Shown here: positions 16,745-25,462 of the stretch, one piece after another | Layout of the letters: each line of letters opens with the position of its first letter | Numbering within the stretch: position 1 is the stretch's first letter | DNA from: CAYVRJ01 sp964453645 | GTDB taxonomy: Bacteria; Bacillota; Clostridia; Christensenellales; JAWKQI01 | Direction of reading: 5' to 3' | DNA length: 64,000 nt | Assembly (NCBI GenBank): GCA_964453645.1 | Contig: CAYVRJ010000011.1 | Location: 7,735 to 71,734 of the forward strand | The notes under the pieces: generated by a model | Told to the model about the DNA's origin: nothing | Databases searched by the model: none | The model's input: only the letters and a program-made list of their open reading frames with translations | Made by a program: the position numbers and the translations under genes

Positions 16745-17897
16745 ACGCACGTTCCACATCTTCTAATAAATCGTCTGTGCCTTCAAGGCCGCAGTAGAGC
16801 CGAATTAAGTTTCGTGCCGAGTTTCTGTCGGCACAAACTTCATCGCTGTGCTTATACATGGGCATGCAGCACAAGGATTCAAATCCCCCCCACGAAACAC
16901 CTTTTTGGAATAACTTTAATTTGTTTGCAAACTGCAAGGTATCTTCCAAGGACATATCCAACTCAAAGCTAAACAAACCGCTGGCACCGCTCAACTGCTC
17001 TTTTGCAAGCTCTGCTTGGCTATAACTTTTAAGCGTTGGATAATTGACCCTTTTGACTTCCCTGCGCTTTTCCAGCATTTGCGCCACAGCCAGTGCGTTT
17101 TCCGAGGATTGTTTGAGGCGTGCGGGTAACGTGCGCATGGAGCGCAAAACTTGCCATGCCTCAAAAGCGCCGATAATACCCCCGTACAACTCCCTGCCCT
17201 CGTCCCGTATTTTGCGGACGATTTCGTCTCTGGCCATCAGCACCCCGGCGATCACATCGCTGTGCCCCCCATAGTATTTGGAAATGGTGTGGACGGACAT
17301 ATCGATACCCAAGGCCAAGGGTTTTTGATACACCCCTGCCGCCCAGGTGTTGTCGATGGCGGTGACGATATTCTTACTCTTTGCAAATGCAGCGATTTGC
17401 CTTAAATCTTGCAGCTCCATCACCGCAGAAGTGGGGCTTTCCAGATAGATCATCCTCGTGTTCTCTTTGGTCACCTCTTCAAATTCCGAAACATAAAGCC
17501 CCGAAACAAAGGTGCAGGTAATGCCGAATTGGGCTAGATTTTTCTCGATAAACGTCCGGGCAGGGCCGTATACGTTTTTAAGGGTGATCAGATGATCCCC
17601 CGGCTTTAAAGCGTACAGTAAAGCACTGGTTATCGCAGCCATACCCGATGCAAAACATACGGAGTCGTCCGCTCCTTCCACCGCAGCAAGTTTCTTTTCA
17701 AGCAAGCGGATCGTTGGATTATCCACCCGACCGTAGATGTATTTCTCCCGATCGTTGTAACAGTTGTACGACAAAAGGTCTTCAATCCTGTCGAACACGT
17801 GGAGCGTGGCAGTGGTCAAGGGGGGTGTAACCGCGTTATACACCTTTTCCTCTTCATACAAATGTGTGCAAATATACTCTAAACTCATTTCTTTCAT
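16737..17897 (-). CDS. PLP-dependent trans-sulfuration-type enzyme (cystathionine gamma-synthase/lyase family)
   Basis: 386 residues, fold type I. PLP lysine Lys207 in HTISKYYGGHSD, the Asp182 that holds the ring nitrogen in AIDNTWAAG, and FASGMAAITSAL for phosphate binding. The Cys/Met family acts on cystathionine, homocysteine, methionine or cysteine. The N-terminal YIYGRVDNPTIRLLE loop fits the YxRxxNPT motif. It follows the permease stop by six bases and is the last gene of the sugar ABC operon, a context that does not suggest routine methionine synthesis. Exact reaction undetermined. Confidence 0.88.
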   Translation of the reverse strand: MKEMSLEYICTHLYEEEKVYNAVTPPLTTATLHVFDRIEDLLSYNCYNDREKYIYGRVDNPTIRLLEKKLAAVEGADDSVCFASGMAAITSALLYALKPGDHLITLKNVYGPARTFIEKNLAQFGITCTFVSGLYVSEFEEVTKENTRMIYLESPTSAVMELQDLRQIAAFAKSKNIVTAIDNTWAAGVYQKPLALGIDMSVHTISKYYGGHSDVIAGVLMARDEIVRKIRDEGRELYGGIIGAFEAWQVLRSMRTLPARLKQSSENALAVAQMLEKRREVKRVNYPTLKSYSQAELAKEQLSGASGLFSFELDMSLEDTLQFANKLKLFQKGVSWGGFESLCCMPMYKHSDEVCADRNSARNLIRLYCGLEGTDDLLEDVERAFT

Positions 17898-17903
17898 ATC
17901 GTT

Positions 17904-18737
17904 TTATTCCTTTACAGCGCCTGCCACCATGCCACCGGCAATATATTTTTGAATATAGGCAAATGCCAACATAGTTGGTATGATGGATACTACAATTCCG
18001 GCACTCAATGCCCCCCAATTAATATCGTATTTCATGATAAAAGAATTAATAGCAATGGGTATGGTTTTTAATCCTTCCGAATCGATAAACATAATCGCTA
18101 AGAAAATCTCGTTCCAGCTCTGCACAAAGGCAAATAAAAAGGTGGAGGCAATACCTGTTGCCATGACGGGCAGAATGATGCGCACAATGGAGTGCAGTCT
18201 GGAACAGCCGTCGATCATAGCCGCTTCCTCCAGTGCGTTGGGTATTCGCTGGAAGAACCCCCGCAGGGTGATGGTGCAGTAGGGGATGAGCATGGTCATG
18301 TATAAGATGATGAGCACAGCTAATTTGTTGATCAGCCCCAGCATACCCATGAGCTCGTACAGGGCGGGTAGCAGCACAAACATGGGGATCATTTGGGTGA
18401 ACAAAAAGACCAGCATCAGCCCACTTCGCCCCTTAAACTTAAACCTGGCCAGGGTGTATCCCCCGATGATAGCCAGCACCATAGCCAGTGCCGAACCCAG
18501 CAGGGAGACCACCAAACTATTGAGGAAGTATTGGCCGAAGTTGCCTATTTTAAAAATCTCCAAATAGTTTTCAAAGGTCCAAGGGCTGGGTAAATACTGC
18601 ACGGGGAAGGTATAGATACTCTGCTTATCTTTAAACGAAGTGAGTAAGATCCACAGTATGGGGAATACCACCACCAAAAAATAGCAGATCAGTGCCAGCA
18701 CTCTTAGGGGTTTTCCTAGGGTGAATTTCTTTTTCAT
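17904..18737 (-). CDS. Carbohydrate ABC transporter permease (MalG type)
   Basis: 277 residues, six transmembrane segments and the EAA loop EEAAMIDGCSRLHSIVRIILPVM that contacts the ATPase. ATG 18737 lies one base after the stop of the other permease, with GGGGGAC in the end of that gene as ribosome site. Partner of the MalF-like gene. No ATPase gene is present in the operon, so it probably uses a shared MsmX/UgpC-type ATPase encoded elsewhere. Confidence 0.92.
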   Translation of the reverse strand: MKKKFTLGKPLRVLALICYFLVVVFPILWILLTSFKDKQSIYTFPVQYLPSPWTFENYLEIFKIGNFGQYFLNSLVVSLLGSALAMVLAIIGGYTLARFKFKGRSGLMLVFLFTQMIPMFVLLPALYELMGMLGLINKLAVLIILYMTMLIPYCTITLRGFFQRIPNALEEAAMIDGCSRLHSIVRIILPVMATGIASTFLFAFVQSWNEIFLAIMFIDSEGLKTIPIAINSFIMKYDINWGALSAGIVVSIIPTMLAFAYIQKYIAGGMVAGAVKE

Positions 18738-18738
18738 G

Positions 18739-19641
18739 TTAAAAGTCCCCCGATTCTTCAAACTTTGTGGCTTTTAAGTAGAAAATTGCATAAGCCAGCA
18801 AGATGACCATAATGATTAAACTCAAGGCCGATGCCACCCCGTAATCTTGGTTGAAGATTAGATAATCCAACATTTTTGTGGTTAAGATGTGGGAGGAACT
18901 GGCGGGTCCCCCGTTGGTCATGGTGTATATTAAGTCCGGGAAGTTCAATATCCATATCACCCGCAGCAGGGTTGTGAGGATCAGCACCGGCTGAATGTAG
19001 GGCAGCGTCACCTGCCTAAACTTTTGAAGTGCAGAACAGCCGTCCATATCTGCCGCCTCGTACAGCTCGTCGGGCACAGACTTGAGTGCTGCTTGGATCA
19101 TAATTGCAAAAAACGGTATGCCGTACCAGATGTTGGCTATAATGGTGGACGTCATGGAGAGGTTGATGTCCGACAGCCATCTCAGCGGCTCGGCGATCAG
19201 CCCGAGTCTTAACAATATGTCGTTAATTGCCCCCGATTGTCCGTTCATCAGCCAGCGCCAAATCAAGCCGATGAGGAACCCCGAGATAGCCCAGGGCACA
19301 TAGACGATGCCTTGGTATAATCCACTTCCTTTAAACTTCTTTTTGAGCAGCAGGGCCAGGGCAAAACCCAAGGTAAATTGAAAAAACAGGGATACAAACA
19401 CCCACAGTGCAGTGTTACCCAGTATGGTTGGAAACATTTCGTCGGAAATGACGGTTTTAAAATTGTCTAACCCCACAAACTGTCTGTCAAAAATATCCCA
19501 CAGGGTGTATTTCTGAAAGGCCATGACAACACCCCTAGACAGGGGATAGTATATAAACGCCCCAATGGCCAGCAGCCCGGGCAGCAGTGTGAGCAGAATA
19601 AATTTCTTTTTCGATGTCAAGGAGAATTTTTTTGTATTCAT
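18739..19641 (-). CDS. Carbohydrate ABC transporter permease (MalF type)
   Basis: 300 residues with six transmembrane segments and the EAA loop LYEAADMDGCSALQKFRQVTLPYI. It forms a heterodimer with the MalG-type protein encoded directly after. It lies about 100 bases downstream of the binding-protein gene, separated by a hairpin (19696-19726). Confidence 0.92.
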   Translation of the reverse strand: MNTKKFSLTSKKKFILLTLLPGLLAIGAFIYYPLSRGVVMAFQKYTLWDIFDRQFVGLDNFKTVISDEMFPTILGNTALWVFVSLFFQFTLGFALALLLKKKFKGSGLYQGIVYVPWAISGFLIGLIWRWLMNGQSGAINDILLRLGLIAEPLRWLSDINLSMTSTIIANIWYGIPFFAIMIQAALKSVPDELYEAADMDGCSALQKFRQVTLPYIQPVLILTTLLRVIWILNFPDLIYTMTNGGPASSSHILTTKMLDYLIFNQDYGVASALSLIIMVILLAYAIFYLKATKFEESGDF

Positions 19642-19695
19642 AATGCCTCCTCATGCAAGCAAACATGCTGTTGTTTCGTATAACAGGGAGTGTTG

Positions 19696-19726
19696 AAAAG
19701 GGGCATGCTGTTACTATGCCCCTTTT
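19696..19726 (-). terminator. Intercistronic hairpin after the binding-protein gene
   Basis: Perfect 11-base stem AAAAGGGGCAT / ATGCCCCTTTT with a nine-base loop. Acts as a partial terminator or 3' stabiliser, the usual arrangement between binding protein and permeases. Confidence 0.75.
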
Positions 19727-19739
19727 CGATATCCTCGTG

Positions 19740-21041
19740 TTAGCCCGCTGTCACTCCCTTGGCCTTTTGATCCAGCCAGTATTCGTCCCAGCCCTTTAAC
19801 ACTTGTTCTTCCGTCATCGATCCGGTGAGCAGTTTTTGGAGATCGTCGTTAGCGCGCTTCATGTATTCGCCCCATCCCGCATACTGCTGGGGAGCTACTG
19901 CACAGATCCACTTTGTGGGATTGGCGTTCATCTCCATATAGGGAGCGTATGCACCTTCACCAAAGAACGGGTCTTTGGATGCGGAGCTATAAATGGGCAA
20001 CAATCCACTGTCCTTGCAGAAGCTTAAATTGTTTTCTTCGTTGGACAAGAACTCAATGAGTCTCCAAGATTCTTCGGGATATTTTGTATAAGAGGTCATA
20101 CCCCATCCTGCATAACCCATGGGGCCGTAGGACTTGCCTGTGGGGCCTACGGGCAGGGGTGCGGTGGCCCAAGTGCCTTCCTTCATCTTCTCTTGGCAGG
20201 TTGCGATAACTTCCGGGTCTTGGATGAGCATCTGGGTTACGCCCGATACAAATCCTTCCACCATTTCAGTGTACGACCAGTTTAAGGAATCGGGGGGAGA
20301 AGAGTCTTTGTACAGTGCCACATAATCCTTAAGGGCGGTGAGCGCTTCGGGTTTGGAGAAGATTGTGGTGCCATCCGTTAAGAAATACGCTTCGTTGGCA
20401 TTGATCTCGCCGGTGGTGTACGCTTGAATCTGCATATCGGCATACCATTGGCCGCCGGCACCACCTCTAAAGGAATACCCGTATTTACCCGATGCAGGGT
20501 CTACCAACTGTGCGCCCAAATCGTGCATCTCTTGGAATGTTGTGGGGGGTTTTAGCCCTTTTGCGTTAAAAGCATCTACGTTGTAGAAGAGAATGCGTTG
20601 ATAAAAACCATAGGGAATTAAGTACGCCTTGCCGCCAATGCGGGTTAAGTCATCCTTTGCTACCTGAAGCAGTTTGTCTTTGGCTGCCCAATTGTTTACC
20701 CATTTGTCCATATCTTGGATAAATTTGTTGTTGATAAACTGGGTTGCTGTCTGTTCCCGCACTTCCAGTACGTCTAAGTCTTGCTTTTGCATGAGCATTT
20801 GAGCAATTTTGTCGTCTGCATTGGCCAGGGGAGGAGAAATCAGTTCGACTTTAATTCCGGGATTTTCTTCCTCAAACTTATCCAACAGTTTGCGAATGAC
20901 CTCAGTTCTTGCGGGGCTGGTGAGACTTTCAATCATTTTGAGTTGAACTTCCCCTCCGCCCGCAGCACAACCACTGGCAAATCCCGCTGCAAGCCCTAAT
21001 GCCAATACCAACACCAGAACCATTGCTACAAGTTTTTTCAT
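19740..21041 (-). CDS. Extracellular sugar-binding lipoprotein (family 1 solute-binding protein)
   Basis: 433 residues. Lipoprotein signal ending FASGC (Cys25). The mature part has the SBP_bac_1 features KLLDKFEEENPGIKVELIS, AYLIPYGFYQRILFYN and ALTALKDYVALYKDSSP. Delivers a carbohydrate, often oligosaccharide or polyol, to the two permeases. Located between the GntR gene and the permeases. Substrate undetermined. Confidence 0.92.
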   Translation of the reverse strand: MKKLVAMVLVLVLALGLAAGFASGCAAGGGEVQLKMIESLTSPARTEVIRKLLDKFEEENPGIKVELISPPLANADDKIAQMLMQKQDLDVLEVREQTATQFINNKFIQDMDKWVNNWAAKDKLLQVAKDDLTRIGGKAYLIPYGFYQRILFYNVDAFNAKGLKPPTTFQEMHDLGAQLVDPASGKYGYSFRGGAGGQWYADMQIQAYTTGEINANEAYFLTDGTTIFSKPEALTALKDYVALYKDSSPPDSLNWSYTEMVEGFVSGVTQMLIQDPEVIATCQEKMKEGTWATAPLPVGPTGKSYGPMGYAGWGMTSYTKYPEESWRLIEFLSNEENNLSFCKDSGLLPIYSSASKDPFFGEGAYAPYMEMNANPTKWICAVAPQQYAGWGEYMKRANDDLQKLLTGSMTEEQVLKGWDEYWLDQKAKGVTAG

Positions 21042-21078
21042 TGTGACCTCCTTTTACTTGTTTGGGAAAACCTTCCCA

Positions 21079-21783
21079 TTATTCTTCATCGGTCTCGTTG
21101 GCCATATAAATTGCGTTCAGACCGAAAATGATTCGATTCATATATTCGTTGTATGCGCGCACAGCGTGTTCGGGCTGCCGGGCTAACATGTAGTTCATCA
21201 CTGTGCGGTGGGAGGGGATGGATTGGGTGAGAATCTCTGCTTCTTTATCCTTCATATTCCATACGCCGGTGGTCTGTTGCAAGAGGTTGTTTGTCATGTG
21301 GATGAGCAAGCTGTTCTTTGATATTTCAAGTATTTTTCTGTGAAATTCCAGGTCTAAATCGCATTGGCTCTTGTTGTCATAGAATCTACTTTCAATTTTT
21401 TCCAACAGTTTGGAAATCTCCTGTAATTCTTCGTCCGAAGCATTTTTGGTGGCCACTTCGATGGCGTACCCTTCCAGCGCCCTGCGCACTTCAAAATACT
21501 CTTTTAACATGCGCAATCTGTACTGGCTCTTTTGTTCACCACCCATATAGGAGTTGTCGATTTGCTCCACAAAGATACCCTTGCCGTTGATGACTTTTAC
21601 CCACCCCTTGGCCTCCATGGTTTTAATCGCCTCTCTCACCGAAGTGCGAGAAGCCCCCATACTCTCGGCCATACTCAATTGGGAGGGCAGTGCATCTCCG
21701 GGAATGAGCTTGTTGTCGAATATATATTTTTTAATAAGCAAAATGATGTCTTCTTGCAAATCGGTACGCGTTAGTTTCTTCAA
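21079..21783 (-). CDS. GntR-family (FadR subgroup) regulator of the sugar importer
   Basis: 234 residues from a TTG at 21783 (AGGTT upstream). Winged helix residues 1-75, with LIPGDALPSQLSMAESMGASRTSVREAIKTM, the GntR signature; helical FCD ligand domain residues 85-230 with FEVRRALEGYAIEVA, DLEFHRKILEIS and SHRTVMNYML (the metal-binding His/Asp positions of FCD). First gene of the operon; the perfect palindrome at 21821-21837 in its leader is a likely self-operator. An upstream in-frame start would read through the palindrome and is less likely. Confidence 0.88.
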   Translation of the reverse strand: MKKLTRTDLQEDIILLIKKYIFDNKLIPGDALPSQLSMAESMGASRTSVREAIKTMEAKGWVKVINGKGIFVEQIDNSYMGGEQKSQYRLRMLKEYFEVRRALEGYAIEVATKNASDEELQEISKLLEKIESRFYDNKSQCDLDLEFHRKILEISKNSLLIHMTNNLLQQTTGVWNMKDKEAEILTQSIPSHRTVMNYMLARQPEHAVRAYNEYMNRIIFGLNAIYMANETDEE

Positions 21784-21820
21784 TTTGATAACCTGATATT
21801 TATTATAATAATTTACCTGT

Positions 21821-21837
21821 AACCTATCATATAGGTT
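21821..21837. promoter_or_regulatory. Palindromic operator upstream of the GntR gene
   Basis: Perfect inverted repeat AACCTAT - CAT - ATAGGTT about 40 bases before the chosen GntR start; likely autoregulatory site. Confidence 0.65.
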
Positions 21838-21911
21838 AGCACTTCGCCTACCATTTGTCAACAATTTTTTACTAAAATAGTGAATCAATTTAAAAATAAA
21901 CCATTTTTGGG

Positions 21912-21949
21912 TTGTAATGTTTGTCGAAATATGGTAATGTGGGTATATA
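21912..21949 (+). promoter_or_regulatory. Promoter of the type I toxin mRNA
   Basis: Two overlapping possibilities: TTGTAA (21912-21917) - 17 - TAATGT (21935-21940), or TTGTCG (21921-21926) - 17 - TATATA (21944-21949). Both start transcription near the AGAGTGC sequence that also begins the opposing RNA. Confidence 0.5.
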
Positions 21950-21979
21950 AGAGTGCGCCACTGGGTGTACGGTCTTGCT

Positions 21980-22002
21980 CCTCAATCACAAAAGATTGGG
22001 GG
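21980..22002 (+). promoter_or_regulatory. Hairpin sequestering the toxin ribosome site
   Basis: CCTCAATC (21980-21987) pairs with GATTGGGG (21994-22001) across a six-base loop. The right arm is the ribosome site of the toxin at 22007, so translation would be blocked in the folded mRNA, as known for other type I toxins. Confidence 0.65.
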
Positions 22003-22006
22003 TGAT

Positions 22007-22099
22007 ATGATGGATATGAATTTAGTAGTAAGTCTGCTTCATCTTCTAGTATCCGTTATCGCCTTAATCGTTGCAATAAAGCAACTAAAGAACCGATAA
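22007..22099 (+). CDS. Holin-like type I toxin peptide
   Basis: 30 residues: MMDMNLVVSL, a continuous hydrophobic helix LLHLLVSVIALIVAI and a basic end KQLKNR. Size, single helix and charged tail fit the putative holin-like toxin (Hol-Tox) and TxpA/BsrG-type peptides that damage the membrane. Ribosome site GGGGG five bases upstream lies in a hairpin. A consensus promoter on the other strand fires towards the gene (22195-22223), and the region between carries a stem-loop. Toxicity is inferred from this arrangement, not shown. Confidence 0.65.
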   Translation: MMDMNLVVSLLHLLVSVIALIVAIKQLKNR

Positions 22100-22188
22100 T
22101 AGCAAGAGCAGCCGTCACTCACACTGATCGGCTGTTCTAAAATTAATCCAATTTTAGGAGCAGACCGTATCACCACGGTGCACTCTTT
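22100..22188 (-). ncRNA. Probable antitoxin antisense RNA
   Basis: Transcript predicted from the promoter at 22195-22223, starting near 22188 and running towards the toxin 3' end. It contains a short ACCGT/ACGGT hairpin near its 5' end and a nine-pair stem at 22108-22136 (GAACAGCCG / CGGCTGCTC, one G-T pair) that could end it. Its first 30 bases are closely similar to the 5' leader of the toxin mRNA (21950-21981) in inverted orientation. It is fully complementary to the toxin mRNA 3' region. Ends are estimates. Confidence 0.55.
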
Positions 22189-22194
22189 GTATTT

Positions 22195-22223
22195 ATTATA
22201 CAGTTTCCAAATCATTGTGTCAA
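22195..22223 (-). promoter_or_regulatory. Consensus promoter of the antitoxin RNA
   Basis: Minus strand TTGACA (22223-22218), 17-base spacer, TATAAT (22200-22195): a perfect sigma-A promoter with no protein frame behind it. Confidence 0.75.
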
Positions 22224-22300
22224 CATCTATATCCCTTATCATATGAATAAAAGAACGGTAGATCACCGCTCATGTTATACTATACATTACAAAAAAACAA

Positions 22301-23182
22301 TCAATGTCTGCTCCGTCCCCTCGGCAGGGATAAAACATCGGGCAGTTCCCCCGACAATAGGGCCTTAGACAGCGCATCCCGCACAGCATTCACAATACCC
22401 ACAGAGGTATACGTGGCACCGGAAATGACATCCACATCCAAACTTTGGCCATCCATAATCTCTTGGGGAATCACTTGCATGGGCAGGGCATAGAACCGCT
22501 CTTGCCGCTCGTTGTGCTGGATGATTTGAATATCTACAATCTTATTTTTCTCAATGACAACCGAAACCGTGAGATCGGGGCCGTATCCATCGGCACTGCC
22601 CGTATATGTGCCATCAGCTAAGGTAACCCCCTGGATTCCCTCGTTCCACTCCTCCAACGTTTGGCTTTCGCTTTGGGTCTCTGTTGGTGTTGGCTGAGTG
22701 TTGTCGCTCTCCTGCACATGATTTGTTGGTTTTGCAGGGTCATCCACAGGTCTTTCATAAACAATCTCTTCGTTTTGAGCGCCCAACGCTTGGAACACCC
22801 GTATGCCCCCCACATCGATTACATGCACCACAATGCACAGTATAAATAAAACGGTGATGATTCGGTGCAACACAATCCAAGTGGATTTCTTTGCAAACAT
22901 CTTTCTGCACCAGTAATTGAGGCACAACAAAATGGAGAGTACCCACGCAACAGTGCCCAAATTTAGACTGAAAACTTCTTCGGAGGAGTATAAGCTGTGT
23001 AATAATCCAACGGCAATGAGCAATATACTGATGGGAATATGGACTTTTCGCAAGAACAAGTTTAAGGATTTGAATGCGGGGCTTTTCCCGCTCAACTTTC
23101 TTGACACATACTTGAATGCCAAGACAATCGTTAGCAATACACAGAGCCAAGCACTTCCGTAATTTAAAAGTATCTCACCCAA
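22301..23182 (-). CDS. Membrane FMN-binding domain protein (flavinylated redox protein)
   Basis: 293 residues. The N-terminal half has four transmembrane helices with paired histidines (KVHIPISILLIAVGLLH, VLHRIITVLFILCIVVH) as in ferric-reductase-like heme-binding membrane domains. The C-terminal half is an FMN-binding domain: DGTYTGSADGYGPDLTVSV and the flavin-attachment motif DVISGATYTS, whose Thr is covalently linked to FMN by ApbE in related proteins. Likely transfers electrons across the membrane to an extracytoplasmic acceptor. TTG start at 23182 with AGGGTGA upstream. No ApbE in the window. Confidence 0.82.
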   Translation of the reverse strand: MGEILLNYGSAWLCVLLTIVLAFKYVSRKLSGKSPAFKSLNLFLRKVHIPISILLIAVGLLHSLYSSEEVFSLNLGTVAWVLSILLCLNYWCRKMFAKKSTWIVLHRIITVLFILCIVVHVIDVGGIRVFQALGAQNEEIVYERPVDDPAKPTNHVQESDNTQPTPTETQSESQTLEEWNEGIQGVTLADGTYTGSADGYGPDLTVSVVIEKNKIVDIQIIQHNERQERFYALPMQVIPQEIMDGQSLDVDVISGATYTSVGIVNAVRDALSKALLSGELPDVLSLPRGRSRH

Positions 23183-23283
23183 AATCAGTCACCCTTATGG
23201 TTTTTTATATATAGTAAAACAGTTTAGTGATGGTTCTGTGTTTTTTTTATGAACTTTTCAGTAAAATAATTTGAATTTTAGTT

Positions 23284-23811
23284 TTAACATCTCCAGTTGA
23301 CTTTTGCAGGGTTGGGTTCGTCCGCAACAGCCATCACTCTTAAGGCTTCCAGCATATGGCCGCATTCTTGAGCTGCAATTTCATCGTAGGTTTCTTTACT
23401 TTCGGTCAGCCCCACCCGGCTGTAGGCAATGGCTGCGGCAGCATAAAAACACATGCCCAAACTATGGGTGGGCACGTGGATGCTGGCGGCGGCTTGGCCG
23501 ATGGCCCGTGCGGCTGCCTGTGTAGCGGGCTGTTCCTCTGCTTCCCGTGCGGCAGCGTGGGCTTCGAGAATAAACTTCTTTGCAACCGGAAACTTAATCT
23601 CACCCTGCAGCCATTGCCGTGCGGCATGAAGCGCCTGTCTGGGGCGCAGATCGTTTGCACAGGCCAACTCATAGATGGGCAGGATATGCTCCTGTGCATA
23701 ACCCATACACCAGTTGCAAATGGTGGTTTTACTCTGGGTTTCAATCAATTCCATCAGCGCCACAATATAGGGTGCACCGGCAGAACCCAGCATTTTACGC
23801 AGTTTCGGCAT
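23284..23811 (-). CDS. Imm5-like putative immunity protein at the end of the Yhf/PTS operon
   Basis: 175 residues, alpha-helical and Ala-rich, with RPRQALHAARQWLQGE, EAHAAAREAEEQ and AIGQAAASIHVPTHSLGM, the pattern of the Imm5 family assigned to polymorphic toxin immunity by comparative genomics. No toxin gene is nearby. It starts 25 bases after the Enzyme I stop, so it is most likely the last gene of the 14-kb operon. Its role here is unknown and may have nothing to do with toxins. Confidence 0.65.
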   Translation of the reverse strand: MPKLRKMLGSAGAPYIVALMELIETQSKTTICNWCMGYAQEHILPIYELACANDLRPRQALHAARQWLQGEIKFPVAKKFILEAHAAAREAEEQPATQAAARAIGQAAASIHVPTHSLGMCFYAAAAIAYSRVGLTESKETYDEIAAQECGHMLEALRVMAVADEPNPAKVNWRC

Positions 23812-23836
23812 GGTTTCACTTCCTTAAACAATATGT

Positions 23837-25462
23837 TTATTCGTTCTTCATTTTAAACTCTGCGAGATGCTGGTAAATCGCTTTCGCTGTGTTGAGTGTT
23901 AAAATTTTGTCTTTCAGTTCAGCAGCATCTATTGTATTGATACAGCGAATGGCCTTTTTCATTTGCAGTAACTTGGAAGGGGTGACGCTGAATTTGCGTA
24001 TACCCGCACCAATCAAGAAGGGTAACACCAAAGCATCGGAGGCAGCTTCTCCACACACGCTCACGTCTTTTCCGTTTTTATTGGCAGCTTGCGTAATGGA
24101 AACAATGAGCCGGAGTACTGAGGGCTGATAGATGGAATACAACTCTGCTAAGTCGCCGTTGCCCCTGTCCGCAGCCATGGTGTATTGAATGAGATCGTTG
24201 GTGCCAATGGACAAAAAATCCACAATCTTGCACAAATCATCCGCCATCACCGCAGCAGCAGGGGTTTCCACCATAACACCCAATGAGAAACTTGCCCCTG
24301 TGCGCTTCATCATCTCCCGAACTCTCTCAATTTCCTCCACAGTGCTCACCATGGGCACCATGACTTTGAGGTTACCCTCAACCCCAGCAAATGCCCTTAG
24401 TTGGTTTTCCAACACCTCTGGGTTTTTCAGGCACAGCCGAACGCCCCGCACTCCCAAATACGGGTTTTCCTCCCGGCTCTGGGGCAGATATGGGATGACT
24501 TTGTCCGCTCCCGCATCCAACGTTCGAATGGTCACTTCCCGATCGCCAAAGATTTGGGTCAATTTCGAATAAATATTTCTTTGTTCCTCCACTCCGGGTA
24601 AATCTTTTCTGTCTAAAAAAATAAACTCCGAGCGGAACAACCCCACCCCCAAGCTCTCGCAACGGGCTTCCTCGCCGATCTCCTGCAAGCTTCCCAAGTT
24701 GCACAAAAGTTTTATATCCACCCCATCGGCAGTTTTGGGGGCTACTCCCCTGTATTTTTCCAAAAGAGACAGTTCTGCTTCATCGTTTCTCTTTTGTTCT
24801 TCCAAGGTTTTTAAGTCGGTTTTGTTTAAGTCATAGAACACTTGCCCAGTCTTTCCGTTTACAACAACGGTCTCTCCCTCCGGAATATCCCCCATGCCCA
24901 ACACGCCAATGACACAGGGTATATTGAGGGAACGGGCTAATATACAGGCGTGGGAGGTTTCCCCTCCCCCCTCCATGGCTAGCCCTTGAATGGTCTCTTT
25001 GTTCTCCAGTATTTGAGATGGAAAGATTTCCTGGCCAATTAAAATGCCCTGGAGTTTCCTCTCCCCTCCGCCTTCCATAAGGTCAAACAGTTGGTTTTCA
25101 ATATCTTCAATATCCGAAGCTCTGGCCGCAAAGTATTCGTCCTGCATATTTTTAAAGGCAGATGCCAACTCCCCTGCCACGCTGTGCAGGGCATACCCGG
25201 CGTTTACCCCCTCGGTTTTGATTTTTTGCACCACTGCATCACAAAACTCCGGGCTTTTTAACATAAACAGCTGTGCGGTGGCAATATCCGAACCCTTGGC
25301 CGAAAGTTCCCCCGAGAGTGTAACGGCAGCTTGGGTAAAGACGTTTACCTCCAACTCCACGTGGCTGACCATGGATTTTTCAATGGTATAAGCCGTTGTG
25401 CAACGACTTGCAGTCCCAATGGCGATGCCGGGGTGCACCCCTTTGCCGGATAGTACTTTCAT
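23837..25462 (-). CDS. ptsI: PTS Enzyme I (phosphoenolpyruvate-protein phosphotransferase)
   Basis: Transfers phosphate from phosphoenolpyruvate to HPr. 541 residues (typical 540-580). Swivelling domain with the active histidine in GGGETSHACILARS, then the PEP-binding TIM barrel with LFRSEFIFLDR, EENPYLGVRGVRL, the MVPMVSTVEEIE segment and the C-terminal acid/base motif VCGEAASD. Start ATG 25462 has GGAG upstream, and the in-frame codons before it belong to a repeat. It follows the HPr gene; both stand behind the Yhf genes rather than beside a sugar permease. It may be a second, dedicated Enzyme I. Confidence 0.92.
   Translation of the reverse strand: MKVLSGKGVHPGIAIGTASRCTTAYTIEKSMVSHVELEVNVFTQAAVTLSGELSAKGSDIATAQLFMLKSPEFCDAVVQKIKTEGVNAGYALHSVAGELASAFKNMQDEYFAARASDIEDIENQLFDLMEGGGERKLQGILIGQEIFPSQILENKETIQGLAMEGGGETSHACILARSLNIPCVIGVLGMGDIPEGETVVVNGKTGQVFYDLNKTDLKTLEEQKRNDEAELSLLEKYRGVAPKTADGVDIKLLCNLGSLQEIGEEARCESLGVGLFRSEFIFLDRKDLPGVEEQRNIYSKLTQIFGDREVTIRTLDAGADKVIPYLPQSREENPYLGVRGVRLCLKNPEVLENQLRAFAGVEGNLKVMVPMVSTVEEIERVREMMKRTGASFSLGVMVETPAAAVMADDLCKIVDFLSIGTNDLIQYTMAADRGNGDLAELYSIYQPSVLRLIVSITQAANKNGKDVSVCGEAASDALVLPFLIGAGIRKFSVTPSKLLQMKKAIRCINTIDAAELKDKILTLNTAKAIYQHLAEFKMKNE

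Noticed and set aside
22039..22266. 75-residue minus-strand frame across the toxin locus
   Set aside because: Antisense to the toxin and the promoter region; composition and lack of ribosome site mark it as chance.
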